From a virus: 31,066 nt of DNA. The stretch covers positions 1 to 31,066 of IMG/VR virus record IMGVR_UViG_3300044699_000012, one strand, 5' to 3'. Positions 16,023 through 25,423 of the stretch are shown one piece after another (within the stretch, counting starts at the first letter, position 1; every line of letters begins with the position of its first letter). A model generated the notes under the pieces. The model was given only the letters and a program-made list of their open reading frames with translations. It was not told where the DNA came from and did not search any database. Made by a program: the position numbers and the translations under genes.

Positions 16023-16521
16023 TAGTTAGTCCTATTTCCCCAGTCGCGGATTGTGATATCTTTATCACAACATACTTGTTAAGCGGAGACTTTAACACGT
16101 GCTTAACTACATCATGCGCTTCGTCCATTTTGTCTTTAGCCAACTTCGTTTGTAAAGCCCTAACGGCAGCGTTCTTTGCTTGCATTCGATCGTAGATATT
16201 TTCCTGTGTATTATCAGAGCGAATGAGTCGTTCGAGAACTTCTCCTGTGAAGGATTCTTCATCCTTTACCCAGAAGATAGGAACTTCTCGACCGTCGCTT
16301 AACCTCTCTACGATACAAAATTGCTGGTCCTCTTTCTTGAGAGCCCTAGGAGGAATCCAGTTTACAAATACAATTCCAGGCCACTTATCTTCAATAGTCT
16401 CAATTAAATCTCGAACACGTTGAGAAATAACTGACCCATCGTCCAGACTAACTAAATTAAGATTAGGGTCATTAATATACTCTTTGAGATTCTTGGGAAG
16501 GTGATGAGGATGATTAGACAT
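16022..16521 (-). CDS. Hypothetical protein, 166 residues (frame interrupted near its end)
   Basis: It starts MSNHPHHLPKNLKEYINDPN at ATG 16521 within TAATG. It has mixed alpha/beta composition with WPGIVFVNWIPPRAL and a basic helix near residues 120-150. As written it runs on for 30 Cys-rich residues overlapping the adaptor gene. Adding one A at the run 16061-16063 gives VVIKDITIRDWGNRTN and a stop forming TAATG with the adaptor start, the junction style used throughout this arm. It lies between capsid and adaptor, so it may be a minor head protein. Family not recognised. Confidence 0.5.
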
Positions 16522-16709
16522 TATGGCACCTGTGCAGGATTTAGAGGGTCAGTTACAATTCCACCAGTACGTTTTTGTCGCATCATATCAGCAAGACTTC
16601 CTGTGCCCCCTTTAGAGCGCAGAAAAGCCATCATACGATCGTGAATTGACCCAGTATTAAAACCAAGCCCTGCATACTGAGCCATTAAGTCATCCATTTT
16701 TGAAGCCAC
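16521..16709 (-). CDS. Small hypothetical protein, 62 residues
   Basis: The protein starts MASKMDDLMAQYAGLGFNTG, has a helical Met/Arg-rich middle and ends TDPLNPAQVP. It follows the major capsid gene after a hairpin (16724-16769) and is coupled to the next gene by TAATG at 16521. No family recognised. Position suggests a minor virion or head-completion protein. Confidence 0.5.
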   Translation of the reverse strand: MASKMDDLMAQYAGLGFNTGSIHDRMMAFLRSKGGTGSLADMMRQKRTGGIVTDPLNPAQVP

Positions 16710-16723
16710 TATATACTCCTAGA

Positions 16724-16769
16724 GAAAGAGACGGCCCAAGTACCTCGGAGAACTTGAGCCGCCTCTTTC
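16724..16769 (-). terminator. Long hairpin after the capsid gene (terminator or attenuator)
   Basis: An 18-base inverted repeat (16724-16741 with 16752-16769, two non-Watson-Crick positions) and a 10-base loop lie nine bases after the capsid stop. On the minus strand it is followed by TTTCTCTAGGAG, a weak U-tract that also carries a ribosome binding site for the next gene. Partial termination would lower expression of genes after the capsid gene relative to capsid. Confidence 0.55.
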
Positions 16770-16777
16770 AGACTAGA

Positions 16778-17987
16778 TTAGGACTCGATCAGGTCCCGAA
16801 TTACCCAGTTTGCATTACGCTTCTTGACACCAATCTCCCAGTATTGCTTGAGAAGAGTCTCCCAGGCGTCAAAGTCGTGAACCCACTTCCACATACTTCC
16901 ATCGGGGTCCGGGAAGTACCACTGCTTTTCGCGGTACAGTTTGATGGTCTTTTCATCCAGACCATACTGGGTGTTAAACGGGCAGTCAACATCCTCCACA
17001 ACGGGAATGTCACCCTTGCCCGCAGAAAACGCGAGGCCGTCAAAACCACCATCGAAAGTCTTTGTGCCGGTAAACCGACGCTGACCAACGAGAAGGTTGA
17101 AATACGACCGCGAAACTCCGAGACCATTAAAGATCACCGAAGTAGTGCCGCCAACTGCGCGAACTTTGTGAACATTCGCAATCATTAAGACCTCAGAAAG
17201 AGGCCGGTTAACACCCTGCGTTTGAGTCCACTGTTGCAGCCCAAACAGGCTCAGTAGCCGGGTCAATGTTGTAAAGAGCACCAGTCGAAGTAACGATGCT
17301 CTTTAAACCATTCGGCTCACGCATAACAGTAGAAGACACAGGACCGGAACCCTGGCGAACAATTAAGTCACCAGTAATGTCAGTCGTAATGTCAGCACCG
17401 TCATAAGTGACAGCACCCGTCGAGGTGTTAATTGCGGTGATTGTTCGGTTAGCGCCACGAACAGCACCGGCAGTCGAAACAATATCAATAACTTGTCCGA
17501 CCTCTAAATACTGCGTAGACTGAGCAGTCGCAGTATTTGCGGTAGCATTTGCAGTCAGAACAGCAAGTGCCCCAGTACCATCACCGTAGAAAATACGGTT
17601 ACAGTCCTTAAGAACGTCTGACTTTAAACCCTCAACTTCCTCGTCGAGAGCATTAACAAATGCCTGCTCATTAGTCTCTGCCAGGTCCATTAACTGACCT
17701 GAAACACGCAGACGACCATAACCAAACTTGAGACCAATTTGTGCAGCCGCATAACCCTGCTGCCCACCGGCCTGTAATTGCTCTAACTCTTGCCGATAAC
17801 CAATACCCTGATTACGTCGAACCCTAACAGGGAATCGAACATAACGGCCACCAGTATCAGCAGAAACACCCTCTGAGGTCTTTTCAATACGGCGTAAACC
17901 GACAACCTCAGTATTTAACTGCTCTTGCAGCCCCGGCTCATAGATTTCTTTTAAGAGCGCGGCAGCCGTAGTAAGACTTCCAGGCAC
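16778..17987 (-). CDS. Major capsid protein (402 residues; frame interrupted)
   Basis: It starts MPGSLTTAAALLKEIYEPG at ATG 17987. Family-like features are the N-terminal arm, VSADTGGRYVRFPVRVRRNQ, a loop with GNGT-type small residues (RIFYGDGTGALAVL), and the C-terminal stretch YWEIGVKKRNANWVIRDL near the end. The frame is broken at CCC 17214-17216. Removing one base joins VDSNAG to VNRPLSEVLMIANVHKV, giving a normal capsid length for an HK97-fold protein. It directly follows the scaffold gene and is followed by a strong hairpin, as expected for the most abundant virion protein. Confidence 0.75.
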
Positions 17988-17996
17988 TTTGGGCTC

Positions 17997-18851
17997 CTAG
18001 GTTCGCTGAGCATTACTAGCCCGCAAAGCCGCTAAAGCAAGTGCTTTTCTTTGCTCCGGCGTCGCATGGGCTAAGTCGATGTTATTTGAAGGCATCGAAC
18101 CATTTGCACCGCCACCAACAATAGGAGCAGTTTGCCCTGGCCTATTTAACTGCTGAGCTTGTTGTCCGACACTTTGCTTATACATGTCGAAAGCACCCGG
18201 CAGATCACCAGTTTGAGCCGCAATAGTTAGAATCATCTTTTCGACCTCAACAGGAACTTCCTGCTCGCCGAAATGCTGAGACATTAAGTCGCCAAACTCT
18301 GACTCAACAGATTGTAACTCTTGCTGCATTTGAGCCTGCTCTTGCTGCTGTTGAATTTGCTGTGCAATTGTTCCTAAGCCTTGTTGAAGTTGTTGAAATG
18401 CCGGGTCTTGTGCAAGATTAAATTGCTGCTGCGGCTCATTGTAAGGATCTTGGGGATTCATTTGTTGCTGCTGTTGATCCCCGCCCTCAATATCATAACC
18501 AAGAACTTGTGCTAATTGACGGAAAATTTGCTCAGCCCCTTGCGGGTCATTAAGCATCTCCACTAACTGCGCGGCCTGACTTAAACCTTCGGCCTCGTAG
18601 TTGTCAAAAAGTTCCTGGTACGGCTCATACCCAGAAAGTTGTTCCTGTAAACCTTGGAACCTCTGAGTAGTATCTGTGTCCCACTGCTTGAAAATTGGCT
18701 CAACCATAGGTCGAACTGTTTCAGGCAGGTTATTCAGATATTGAGCATAAGGACTTTGCCCTTGAGCCTGCTGTTGACCCAAATTCCCTGTACCACTTTG
18801 GCCCTGGGAAACTTGCTGGCCACCAGTCTCTACTCCTGCATTCTCACCCAT
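17997..18851 (-). CDS. Capsid scaffold protein, 284 residues
   Basis: The protein starts MGENAGVETGGQQVSQGQSG and is extremely rich in Gln, Gly and Glu, with long helical Gln tracts (IAQQIQQQQEQAQMQQELQS) and a charged helical C-terminus (ATPEQRKALALAALRASN). Composition, size and place directly before the major capsid gene are typical of podovirus scaffold proteins that guide procapsid assembly. It is the first gene after a late promoter (18912-18946). Confidence 0.75.
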   Translation of the reverse strand: MGENAGVETGGQQVSQGQSGTGNLGQQQAQGQSPYAQYLNNLPETVRPMVEPIFKQWDTDTTQRFQGLQEQLSGYEPYQELFDNYEAEGLSQAAQLVEMLNDPQGAEQIFRQLAQVLGYDIEGGDQQQQQMNPQDPYNEPQQQFNLAQDPAFQQLQQGLGTIAQQIQQQQEQAQMQQELQSVESEFGDLMSQHFGEQEVPVEVEKMILTIAAQTGDLPGAFDMYKQSVGQQAQQLNRPGQTAPIVGGGANGSMPSNNIDLAHATPEQRKALALAALRASNAQRT

Positions 18852-18911
18852 TATTTCCCAACCTTTTCCGAGGTATTCGACTGTACCTAGACGGCCCTGG
18901 TCCTTGTGTCG

Positions 18912-18946
18912 ATATTAAGGTACTCCGATTCACCTTGCAAGGGCTT
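18912..18946 (-). promoter_or_regulatory. Late promoter of the AAGCCC-TTGC family, for scaffold and capsid
   Basis: On the minus strand AAGCCC (18946-18941) leads into TTGCAA (18940-18935), a 17-base spacer and TAATAT (18917-18912). It lies just after a strong terminator and 60 bases before the scaffold start. This is the best -10/-35 match of the four family members, consistent with high capsid expression. Confidence 0.78.
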
Positions 18947-18949
18947 GAA

Positions 18950-18986
18950 AAAGCAAAACCCCCTATTCCGAAGAATAAGGGGTTTT
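18950..18986 (-). terminator. Rho-independent terminator upstream of the scaffold promoter
   Basis: A 14-bp stem with a TTCG tetraloop on the minus strand (18955-18968 with 18973-18986, one G-U) is followed by a T-rich run TTTTGCTTTTTC. It ends the unit of small head genes just before the scaffold promoter. The A-rich opposite flank could let it work in both directions. Confidence 0.8.
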
Positions 18987-18995
18987 GGAGTTAAA

Positions 18996-19328
18996 CTAGT
19001 TAACAATTTTTGAAGCTTTTGGAAATCTCTTTGTACGAGACGAAGTCCGCTTCTTTGCCAACTCCTGAATAGCCGCTTTACGCGCCTCAGAACCTCTACC
19101 CACTTGGCGAGCAATGTTAGGACCGCCGGAACCTGATTGCCTAGTTCCCATAAAACCACCGTTCTTGTCTCCAATGCCCTGTAAAGTGGCAGGAGCAAGA
19201 GGCTTCTTCTTTGGAGATACCACTTTACTTCCTCTCGGTTTAGAGCCGTACTCTTTCGTCCAGCGTTTAGCAATCTCAGGGTGTCTAGCCCAAAGATACT
19301 TTCGCTGAGACTCAGACTTGAACGGCAA
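18996..19328 (-). CDS. Small basic phage protein with MPFKSESQRKYLW start, 110 residues
   Basis: The N-terminus MPFKSESQRKYLWARHPEIA followed by KRWTKEYGS matches a widespread small phage protein group ('QRRYLWAKHPEIA'), whose function I cannot name. The rest is basic and Gly/Ser-rich, ending SRTKRFPKASKIVN. It is the last gene of the portal-linked cluster, followed by a strong terminator. Confidence 0.6.
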   Translation of the reverse strand: MPFKSESQRKYLWARHPEIAKRWTKEYGSKPRGSKVVSPKKKPLAPATLQGIGDKNGGFMGTRQSGSGGPNIARQVGRGSEARKAAIQELAKKRTSSRTKRFPKASKIVN

Positions 19329-19547
19329 CTACTTCTTCTTTTTCTTAGGCATGGGGAACATATTAATAGTGCGACGTGCTTCAACTAAGCGCTGCTTTGC
19401 AGCCGGTGAATTATCAGGCTTGCTGGCGCGCTTCTTGGCAACCTCTGCTAGTAAGTTCTGGCGATCAAATTTCTTTTTATTTTTATTCCAAGGATCACCC
19501 CTTACACCATACTTCTTGTAACTAGAACCCTGATTAGATTTTAACAT
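19329..19547 (-). CDS. Small lysine-rich protein, 72 residues
   Basis: It starts MLKSNQGSSYKKYGVRGDPW and ends MFPMPKKKKK. Nearly one third of its residues are Lys or Arg. It is coupled to the preceding gene by TAATG at 19547 and abuts the next one. It is probably a DNA- or head-associated virion protein, but no family is recognised. Confidence 0.5.
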   Translation of the reverse strand: MLKSNQGSSYKKYGVRGDPWNKNKKKFDRQNLLAEVAKKRASKPDNSPAAKQRLVEARRTINMFPMPKKKKK

Positions 19548-19789
19548 TAAAGACTCGCAGCGTCATCAATAGTACGAAGCGCATAAACCATATCCGGCTC
19601 ACTCATTTGATTGAGTTTAGCCGCAGTGTAATACGCACCGTTTGCCGCAGCAAGACGAGTACGTAAAACACTAACCCCACCATAATTTGCAGGAGTCGCT
19701 AAAGTAGAACCATTAGTAGTAGAAGTAGTACGACCAATTACACGTTTGTCAGGAATCCCATTATTGGGATCGACGTCAAAATTCGCCAT
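19547..19789 (-). CDS. Small hypothetical protein after the portal gene, 80 residues
   Basis: The protein starts MANFDVDPNNGIPDKRVIGR, with a Thr/Ser/Asn-rich middle and a helical end (EPDMVYALRTIDDAASL). It begins right after the portal stop. It has no motif I recognise. Position suggests a minor head protein. Confidence 0.5.
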   Translation of the reverse strand: MANFDVDPNNGIPDKRVIGRTTSTTNGSTLATPANYGGVSVLRTRLAAANGAYYTAAKLNQMSEPDMVYALRTIDDAASL

Positions 19790-19791
19790 GA

Positions 19792-21720
19792 CTAACTTCC
19801 TCCTGTACCCGGCGGGGGCTTTAATTGCGGTGTATTTGGATCAGGTTGTCCTACAGGACCGTTAACTTGACCCTGAGCCTGCATTTCCATCATCATTTGT
19901 TGTTGCATAATTGCAGCGTCTGCACCCTTATGTAACTCAACATGCTGCATGAAAATTGCTTGAATTTCAGGGGGCAGAATTTCAAACTGCTGTGTCTTAC
20001 GGTACTTATTGTGAATATCAATGTGAAGTTTGTGATTATCGTAATCGTTAACCTGAATCGGCTGGCCCTGAGACATACGAATATTTTCTCGTTGCGCCTG
20101 TCGAATATCAATTTGCATATCTTCGTAGAGTTTTTCAACTCCGCCGATTTCCATGCGTTGAAGTCCGGCCATAGGATCAATAAGACCGTTCTTCATTAAG
20201 TCCATAATTACGGCCTGTTTGGCCGCTTTGGAGGTCGATAAGGCGGAACCAGATTCAACACGTACATCAGTATTGCCTTTAATCGCCGAACCTTGGAGTT
20301 GTTGGACGTCGAAGTACCCGTCGGTTCCGACAACCTTAATCATTCTTTCAGTGTTCCAATATTGCTCTGCCAGGGACAAATACATCCGGCCTATTTTTCT
20401 AACGGCCTTCTCTTGCGATTCGATTGTAAGAGAAAGAACCGAGTCATCCTGTTCTTGGAGATATGAGATTGCTGTAGCCGCCGTAACTTGAGGCGGCGTA
20501 TTTCCGCGAGAAATCTCGTGCTGACCACTTAAATCATCCAAGTCATTTTGTAACTCGGCTAACTCGTTCATAATGTACGCAGGCATTTGAGGTGCATCTA
20601 AAATTTGAACAGGACCAGTGCCAGGTACTTTCTCAATAACCTGACCGGGCTCGTTACTAATCTTAGACGCAACAATACTACCCTTTTCCGCAATTACTCG
20701 CGGACGACCAATTGTATTTTTATTCTCAACTAACTGTGACCGAGTACGGTTTAACTCCCTCTGCGGCACAATAATGTCAGTAACCGTTGACTCAGGGTAA
20801 AACTTCCCTGTAGGAATATGGTCTAACTTAGCGAACGGATACTCCCAATGTGCATATGGGTATTGATCTAGATTTTGTACAACTTCATCGCCAACAAGAG
20901 TAACTAAACCACCTTGAGGAAAATCAGGATGCTTTTTAATCCAAATCTCCATGATTTGAACTTCTTCATTAGAGGATGTTTTAGCACCTCCCGATAAATC
21001 TAACATTGAATCCTCAAGAATATCATTAATAGAGTTCACACTTCCCTGGGGTTTCTTACTCATATTATAGCGCGCTTGCGCTTCCTCAGGAGGCATACAC
21101 CAAGTGTGAATTACATACGGCTGCTTTTCGATATCCTCTTCCAGCAAATTGGGAACGACAATATTGTAGGGCCTCACGCGCTCTACACAAATGTCACCCA
21201 TTTGTTGGGAAGCACGATCTACCTCTGCACCATCCCACCAAACTTTAATGTATCCTACGCCACAAACTGCACGCCAAAAAGCAGCCTGTTGAAATACTGT
21301 TTGCAACTCTTTTTCTGTGTAAGCAGAATAAAGAATTGCCTCAGCAGCCCTGGCTGCAATTGTATCTTCATCTTCTGTAGTCTTTGGACTTACAGTAAAG
21401 ATTGGTTTGGCGGAAGTGGTCTTGCTGATTTCCTTCCGTACAATTCCTCGTACTTTATTAATAACGAGTCTAACGCGCCAGGGGGGAGCGGGAGGGACAA
21501 ATAGCCTATAGTTCGTTGCGGCAGTAGAACTTTTAATAAACATTGCATTTTGGCGTCCCATAAAGAATGCGTAATTGAGGACCCACTGCCGCTCAACAGT
21601 TGATCGAGCACTTTTTGCTGAGTCATATTGTTTCTTAAAATAGGAGGCTAACTCATTTTCTTGCTTCTTTTGGCGTGCGCCAGCGAGGATCGGCACCCTC
21701 TCTAAAATTGACTGGCTCAC
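19792..21720 (-). CDS. Portal protein (P22-like podovirus type), 642 residues
   Basis: It starts at GTG 21720 (MSQSILERVPILAGARQKKQ). Portal features are the N-terminal helical region with a Tyr/Trp-rich stretch (RQWVLNYAFFMGRQNAMF), WRVRLVINKVRGIVRKEIS, a beta clip region with IEKQPYVIHTWCMPPEEAQ, the stem segment DIIVPQRELNRTRSQLVENK and a long helical C-terminus. Length and order fit P22-like portals that form the dodecameric DNA gate. The Gln/Met/Pro-rich tail contains PVG encoded by an octamer copy (19850). The frame is intact over its full length, unlike many neighbours. Confidence 0.8.
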   Translation of the reverse strand: MSQSILERVPILAGARQKKQENELASYFKKQYDSAKSARSTVERQWVLNYAFFMGRQNAMFIKSSTAATNYRLFVPPAPPWRVRLVINKVRGIVRKEISKTTSAKPIFTVSPKTTEDEDTIAARAAEAILYSAYTEKELQTVFQQAAFWRAVCGVGYIKVWWDGAEVDRASQQMGDICVERVRPYNIVVPNLLEEDIEKQPYVIHTWCMPPEEAQARYNMSKKPQGSVNSINDILEDSMLDLSGGAKTSSNEEVQIMEIWIKKHPDFPQGGLVTLVGDEVVQNLDQYPYAHWEYPFAKLDHIPTGKFYPESTVTDIIVPQRELNRTRSQLVENKNTIGRPRVIAEKGSIVASKISNEPGQVIEKVPGTGPVQILDAPQMPAYIMNELAELQNDLDDLSGQHEISRGNTPPQVTAATAISYLQEQDDSVLSLTIESQEKAVRKIGRMYLSLAEQYWNTERMIKVVGTDGYFDVQQLQGSAIKGNTDVRVESGSALSTSKAAKQAVIMDLMKNGLIDPMAGLQRMEIGGVEKLYEDMQIDIRQAQRENIRMSQGQPIQVNDYDNHKLHIDIHNKYRKTQQFEILPPEIQAIFMQHVELHKGADAAIMQQQMMMEMQAQGQVNGPVGQPDPNTPQLKPPPGTGGS

Positions 21721-21728
21721 TTTATCCC

Positions 21729-22440
21729 TTACTGAGCAATGTCGTGGGGATCAAAACCGGCATCTGCGGGAAACCAAATGTCTCCTGGACCCGCACTATT
21801 AGATAACTGAGTCGAAATCTTTTCCGGGTTCTCTGTTTGAATCTGCTGAAACTGCGGTACGTTTGGCTGAATTCCCATCGTCATTACGATGTTCGTCAGT
21901 CTCCGAACTTCCGCTGTTTCCTGACTCAATCTGTCCCTCAGGTAAACTACTTCCGGTACTGTCTCCACGTTCACTGTCTTCAAAGAGGCTAGGGGTGTCT
22001 TGGAACGGATTAGTCGTAGTGACAACCAAGTCACGACCAATTCCAATAGGAAGATTAACACCAGCAACAGTACGATAACCATCGACAATCTTCTCCATCC
22101 CGAGGTTTTGCTCTTCCAATTGCTTTACGTAGTTGACGAGCCGAGCATTCTCTTCAACTAATTCGCGAGCCTGTTTTTCACCGAGCATTCCGATGACAGT
22201 ACCCATTGCAGTAATACATTCAGTACAAAGATACACAGCCCCAGTAAGTTCCATATCAACTTGGTGAGTATAACCATACTCACAGGAACCAGTATTTTCA
22301 GGCTGGAAATGTGGCTTAATACAAAACTCTGCATCCATACCCGTTTCGACTAGTGGACGTACACCAAATTGAACTCCGCAAGTTCTACATTGTCCAGGTG
22401 CAACAGGAGAATCCACTAGTCGAAACGTGTTGGATGACAT
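21729..22440 (-). CDS. Zinc-ribbon/coiled-coil protein upstream of portal (236 residues; frame interrupted)
   Basis: The N-terminal ~75 residues hold two CxxC pairs (GQCRTCGVQF, YLCTECITAMG) and other Cys/His residues. A helical segment follows (RELVEENARLVNYVKQLEEQ). As written this frame continues to 21799, while another open frame spans 22088-21729. Removing one base at GGGG 21992-21995 joins them through NPFQDTLASLKTV into one protein with a helical C-terminus ending in DAGFDPHDIAQ, the version preferred here. The alternative, a nested membrane protein starting near 22088, cannot be excluded. Role unknown; it sits between the acidic protein and the portal. Confidence 0.5.
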
Positions 22441-22442
22441 TT

Positions 22443-23660
22443 TTACTCCGAGGTTGTATTAGGATCACTTTGTTGTGCAGGGTTATTCTCTACGTCAGGC
22501 TCATCATTGTTGGGATTTTCCGGCTCCGGCTCAGGCTCCGGTTCCTCAACAGTTTGACTATTCTGCTGCTCATTAAAGCGCTCCATCTCCTTTTCAGGAG
22601 AGTTAGGCTCATTAAGCATCTCACGATACTCAATCATTCGCTCACCGCGAAGGCGCTCATCTTCTGCCGCAGCCTCAGCGATTTCATCGCGAATCTTTTG
22701 CACTGCCTCAGTTGCACTATTTTCAATTGGGCGTGCTCCAACTGAATCAGCAGGTCGTCCGCCAATCCCACCATCCATAGTTTCTGGACGCTTTACAGCA
22801 CCCTGGAAAACCTGAGCCTGTGAAATGGGAACATTAAGCGGAGGATCAGTGTCGGCTAATTCCTCATTACTGTCTAAGAACTTCTCACTTACACGACTAG
22901 GATCGCGAGTAGTTCCAGTTTCGTCACCAATAACATGCTCAGGATACGGAACTGAAATTGCAGTGTGAGGAACAGTTTCGATACTGGGGTTCTTCTCCTC
23001 TTCCTCTTCCGAAAGTTGACGCCAATGTTGCATACCACTCTCAGGAACAGGAGGCTCGCCAGTAAGCGGGTTTCCCTGCTGAATAACTAACGGAGGATTA
23101 GTCTCACGGAAACGCTCAGGAGCAGGAACCGCATTCTTTTCATTCTCAAAAATTAAGTCGTCTTTAGTGAACGTAGTCATGTTCCGAGTGAAAATCGGGT
23201 TAACCGAGTCCCCTAAAACCTGGCCGTCTTTCGAAAGATTTGGAATGTTCTGATCCGAACCAAAGTCGTGGAAGTTCTTAGCCGCAAAAGCACCATCAAC
23301 TTGTCGCTCAGCATATGCTTTCTCGTCATCACTTTCGGGCGCAGAATAACGCTCAGGATCGGGAGCCTGATACGGCTGAGTAGTTCCACCATTTAAAGTA
23401 ACACGCTGAGTGTTACCTCGAATTACCTCACGTAAAGTAGCATCCTCTTTAAGAGCATCTTTGCGCTGCTTTAAAAGCGCCTTAGTCTCTTTATCCTGAG
23501 TAGCCTTACTCTTCTCAACTAAATGAGACTCGGCATTACCCAGGTTTTCAGATGCAACAATTCGCGGATCGTGTAAAACGGGCGCTCGATTTTCAGCGTG
23601 AGCGCGCCGCACCTCATTGTCGTACTCTTCCATCTCGTCTAAAGTGACTAACTTTGACAC
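22443..23660 (-). CDS. Acidic, probably disordered protein, 405 residues
   Basis: It starts at GTG 23660 behind AAAGGAG (MSKLVTLDEMEEYDNEVRRA). The sequence is rich in Glu, Asp, Asn and Pro with few hydrophobics. It includes a short helical charged region (ATEAVQKIRDEIAEAAAEDE) and ends in Glu-Pro repeats (EEPEPEPEPENPNNDEP). This composition suggests intrinsic disorder. It has its own late promoter (23691-23725), which overlaps the upstream untranslated region after the terminase gene. I do not recognise it. A scaffold-like or assembly chaperone role is possible, but another gene is the better scaffold candidate. Confidence 0.6.
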   Translation of the reverse strand: MSKLVTLDEMEEYDNEVRRAHAENRAPVLHDPRIVASENLGNAESHLVEKSKATQDKETKALLKQRKDALKEDATLREVIRGNTQRVTLNGGTTQPYQAPDPERYSAPESDDEKAYAERQVDGAFAAKNFHDFGSDQNIPNLSKDGQVLGDSVNPIFTRNMTTFTKDDLIFENEKNAVPAPERFRETNPPLVIQQGNPLTGEPPVPESGMQHWRQLSEEEEEKNPSIETVPHTAISVPYPEHVIGDETGTTRDPSRVSEKFLDSNEELADTDPPLNVPISQAQVFQGAVKRPETMDGGIGGRPADSVGARPIENSATEAVQKIRDEIAEAAAEDERLRGERMIEYREMLNEPNSPEKEMERFNEQQNSQTVEEPEPEPEPENPNNDEPDVENNPAQQSDPNTTSE

Positions 23661-23690
23661 CGCTCACTCCTTTACCGGGCCGGTGAAGCC

Positions 23691-23725
23691 AGATTACGCC
23701 CCAGCAAAGGTGAGTGCAAGGGCTT
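23691..23725 (-). promoter_or_regulatory. Late promoter of the AAGCCC-TTGC family, for the acidic protein and portal unit
   Basis: On the minus strand AAGCCC (23725-23720), TTGCAC (23719-23714), a 17-base spacer and TAATCT (23696-23691) are present. It lies between the large terminase stop and the GTG start of the acidic protein, about 30 bases upstream of that start. Confidence 0.75.
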
Positions 23726-23734
23726 CAAAATGTA

Positions 23735-25423
23735 TTACCAGTCAGCACCGAGACTTTCCTCAATTTGCCAGTCTTGAACTTTTGTATCACCATCTACAAC
23801 CCAACCATTCGGGTCAGAATGACTTACCAATTCTCTATCCAAATTACGACGTGAATCTCCTACAGGATAGACAGGTGTTGCATTAACAAGCCGCTCTGCA
23901 TCTTCCCAAGGATCTTTCTTTTCAATAGTAATTTGTCGCAGATCGACTCGACTCATAAAGAAGTAACGACACTCATCACAAGCATGGTCATCTTTCTTTA
24001 CGGGAAGTTCGGGCGGGTTGTTGTTATCTTCAGAACGGCGGTTAATGAAAGTTCGCCACCTGTATCTTTTAATTTCCCAGATAAGATTGGTACAGTTTCG
24101 CGTAATGAGCCAATACGGTACTTCTGTCCCGTCGAACTCTCGATCCACAGTTCTAAGATACCGAGTGACTCTTTCAACTCCGGGTTTAAAGTCATTGAGA
24201 TAGTCTTGGTGCTGGATAATGATTCCATATTTTACGTACTCCTCAAAAACACTCACACCCGTATTAGGCATACGATTGCGAATACTAGGATCACCAACAT
24301 AATAATCAGGCTCACGACCAAGTTTCTTATTAATTTCGTGAACTTTCGCGGCGTGCTGACTAATAACCCAATTCCGTTGGTAGTGTTCCTCGAACGTATA
24401 AACACGCCCCTCGTAGTTAACTGCGTGCCAGTGCCAAGACGAAGGATTTTTGAGGCCGTGATCCATTGATACTGCCCATAGATAATCTTTCGACGGAATG
24501 TCTGGCTCAATAACGTGGACCGTCTCGGAAAAGTCTGGGTAAATAAGACCCCCTTTACGAACGAACTTACCGTGAATACGAGCGTTAACGTCGTCTGTTC
24601 CTGAACCACCATATAGTGCCGTAAGATTGTCTTTTTCGGCGTCAGAAACAAACGGATTATCATACATATCCACTTCGACGACAAGAATTTGTAGGTCGCC
24701 TTCTAGACCTGGCTCGTAAAGTGTGTCAAACACCCAGGTCATTCCATCCACAGGAGTTTCAGTCATCCAAGCGCAACCACCAGTGTCAACTAAACGAGCA
24801 ATACACTCGTTGTAAATATCCTTGCTACACTCTTCATCAAAGTGTACGAAATGTCGAGACGCACCAGCAAACTTTTCCAGGTCCTGCTCGTGTGTCATAA
24901 TTTCGATGAAGCCACCGTTATCAAAATGCAGTACGTGGGTTTCTTTGTCGTAAGCGGTAGTCCAAGAGGAACCACGTAATTCCGATAAGGGAATCCAACG
25001 CGCAAGTTCCGGTCGGATAATTTTATCCCAGCCATTGATGAAATCGGTTGTAACGATACGGCCACGAATAGGCTCCGGCCATATAGCGTCAATATCAATG
25101 TAAGGGTGCTTTTTAGTAACCCACCAAATATCTTCGATAATACCACCGACGGTCTTTCCACTACGGTTACCACCAATGTACAGTCTAATCTTGGTTAACT
25201 GTTCTTTCAACCAAAGACGACGACCTTCTGGCAATCCCGTTTCTCGAAAAATGCCAGTGTGACCTTTAGGTGGAAGTAATCTACCGTGAGAGTGAAAAGG
25301 GTTTTGCTTATAATGGGGTTCGTAGCCGTGCATGTTTGGGCGAGTTGCAAGATTAGTTACTTGCTCGCCTAATAAACGAAAAGCCTCAGAAACAGTCTGA
25401 GGACCTTTTGGCTTAACTGCCAT
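23735..25423 (-). CDS. terL: Terminase large subunit (TerL), 562 residues
   Basis: The packaging motor. The ATPase domain has Walker A YIGGNRSGKTVGG (about residue 85), Walker B HFVHFDEECSK and a coupling segment CAWMTETPVDGMTW. The C-terminal RNase H-like nuclease has acidic residues in LWAVSMDHGLKN, YYVGDPSIRNRM and VKKDDHACDECRYF. Length is normal. It starts MAVKPKGPQTVSEAFRLLGE at ATG 25423, one base overlapping the previous stop (TAATG). The frame is intact. An octamer copy encodes the PVG near the C-terminus (23859-23866). Confidence 0.93.
   Translation of the reverse strand: MAVKPKGPQTVSEAFRLLGEQVTNLATRPNMHGYEPHYKQNPFHSHGRLLPPKGHTGIFRETGLPEGRRLWLKEQLTKIRLYIGGNRSGKTVGGIIEDIWWVTKKHPYIDIDAIWPEPIRGRIVTTDFINGWDKIIRPELARWIPLSELRGSSWTTAYDKETHVLHFDNGGFIEIMTHEQDLEKFAGASRHFVHFDEECSKDIYNECIARLVDTGGCAWMTETPVDGMTWVFDTLYEPGLEGDLQILVVEVDMYDNPFVSDAEKDNLTALYGGSGTDDVNARIHGKFVRKGGLIYPDFSETVHVIEPDIPSKDYLWAVSMDHGLKNPSSWHWHAVNYEGRVYTFEEHYQRNWVISQHAAKVHEINKKLGREPDYYVGDPSIRNRMPNTGVSVFEEYVKYGIIIQHQDYLNDFKPGVERVTRYLRTVDREFDGTEVPYWLITRNCTNLIWEIKRYRWRTFINRRSEDNNNPPELPVKKDDHACDECRYFFMSRVDLRQITIEKKDPWEDAERLVNATPVYPVGDSRRNLDRELVSHSDPNGWVVDGDTKVQDWQIEESLGADW

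Noticed and set aside
21729-22088. Nested membrane protein gene inside the zinc-ribbon gene (hydrophobic N-terminus from about 22088).
   Set aside because: One extra G at GGGG 21992-21995 explains both frames as a single gene, in line with the other breaks. It is kept only as an alternative.
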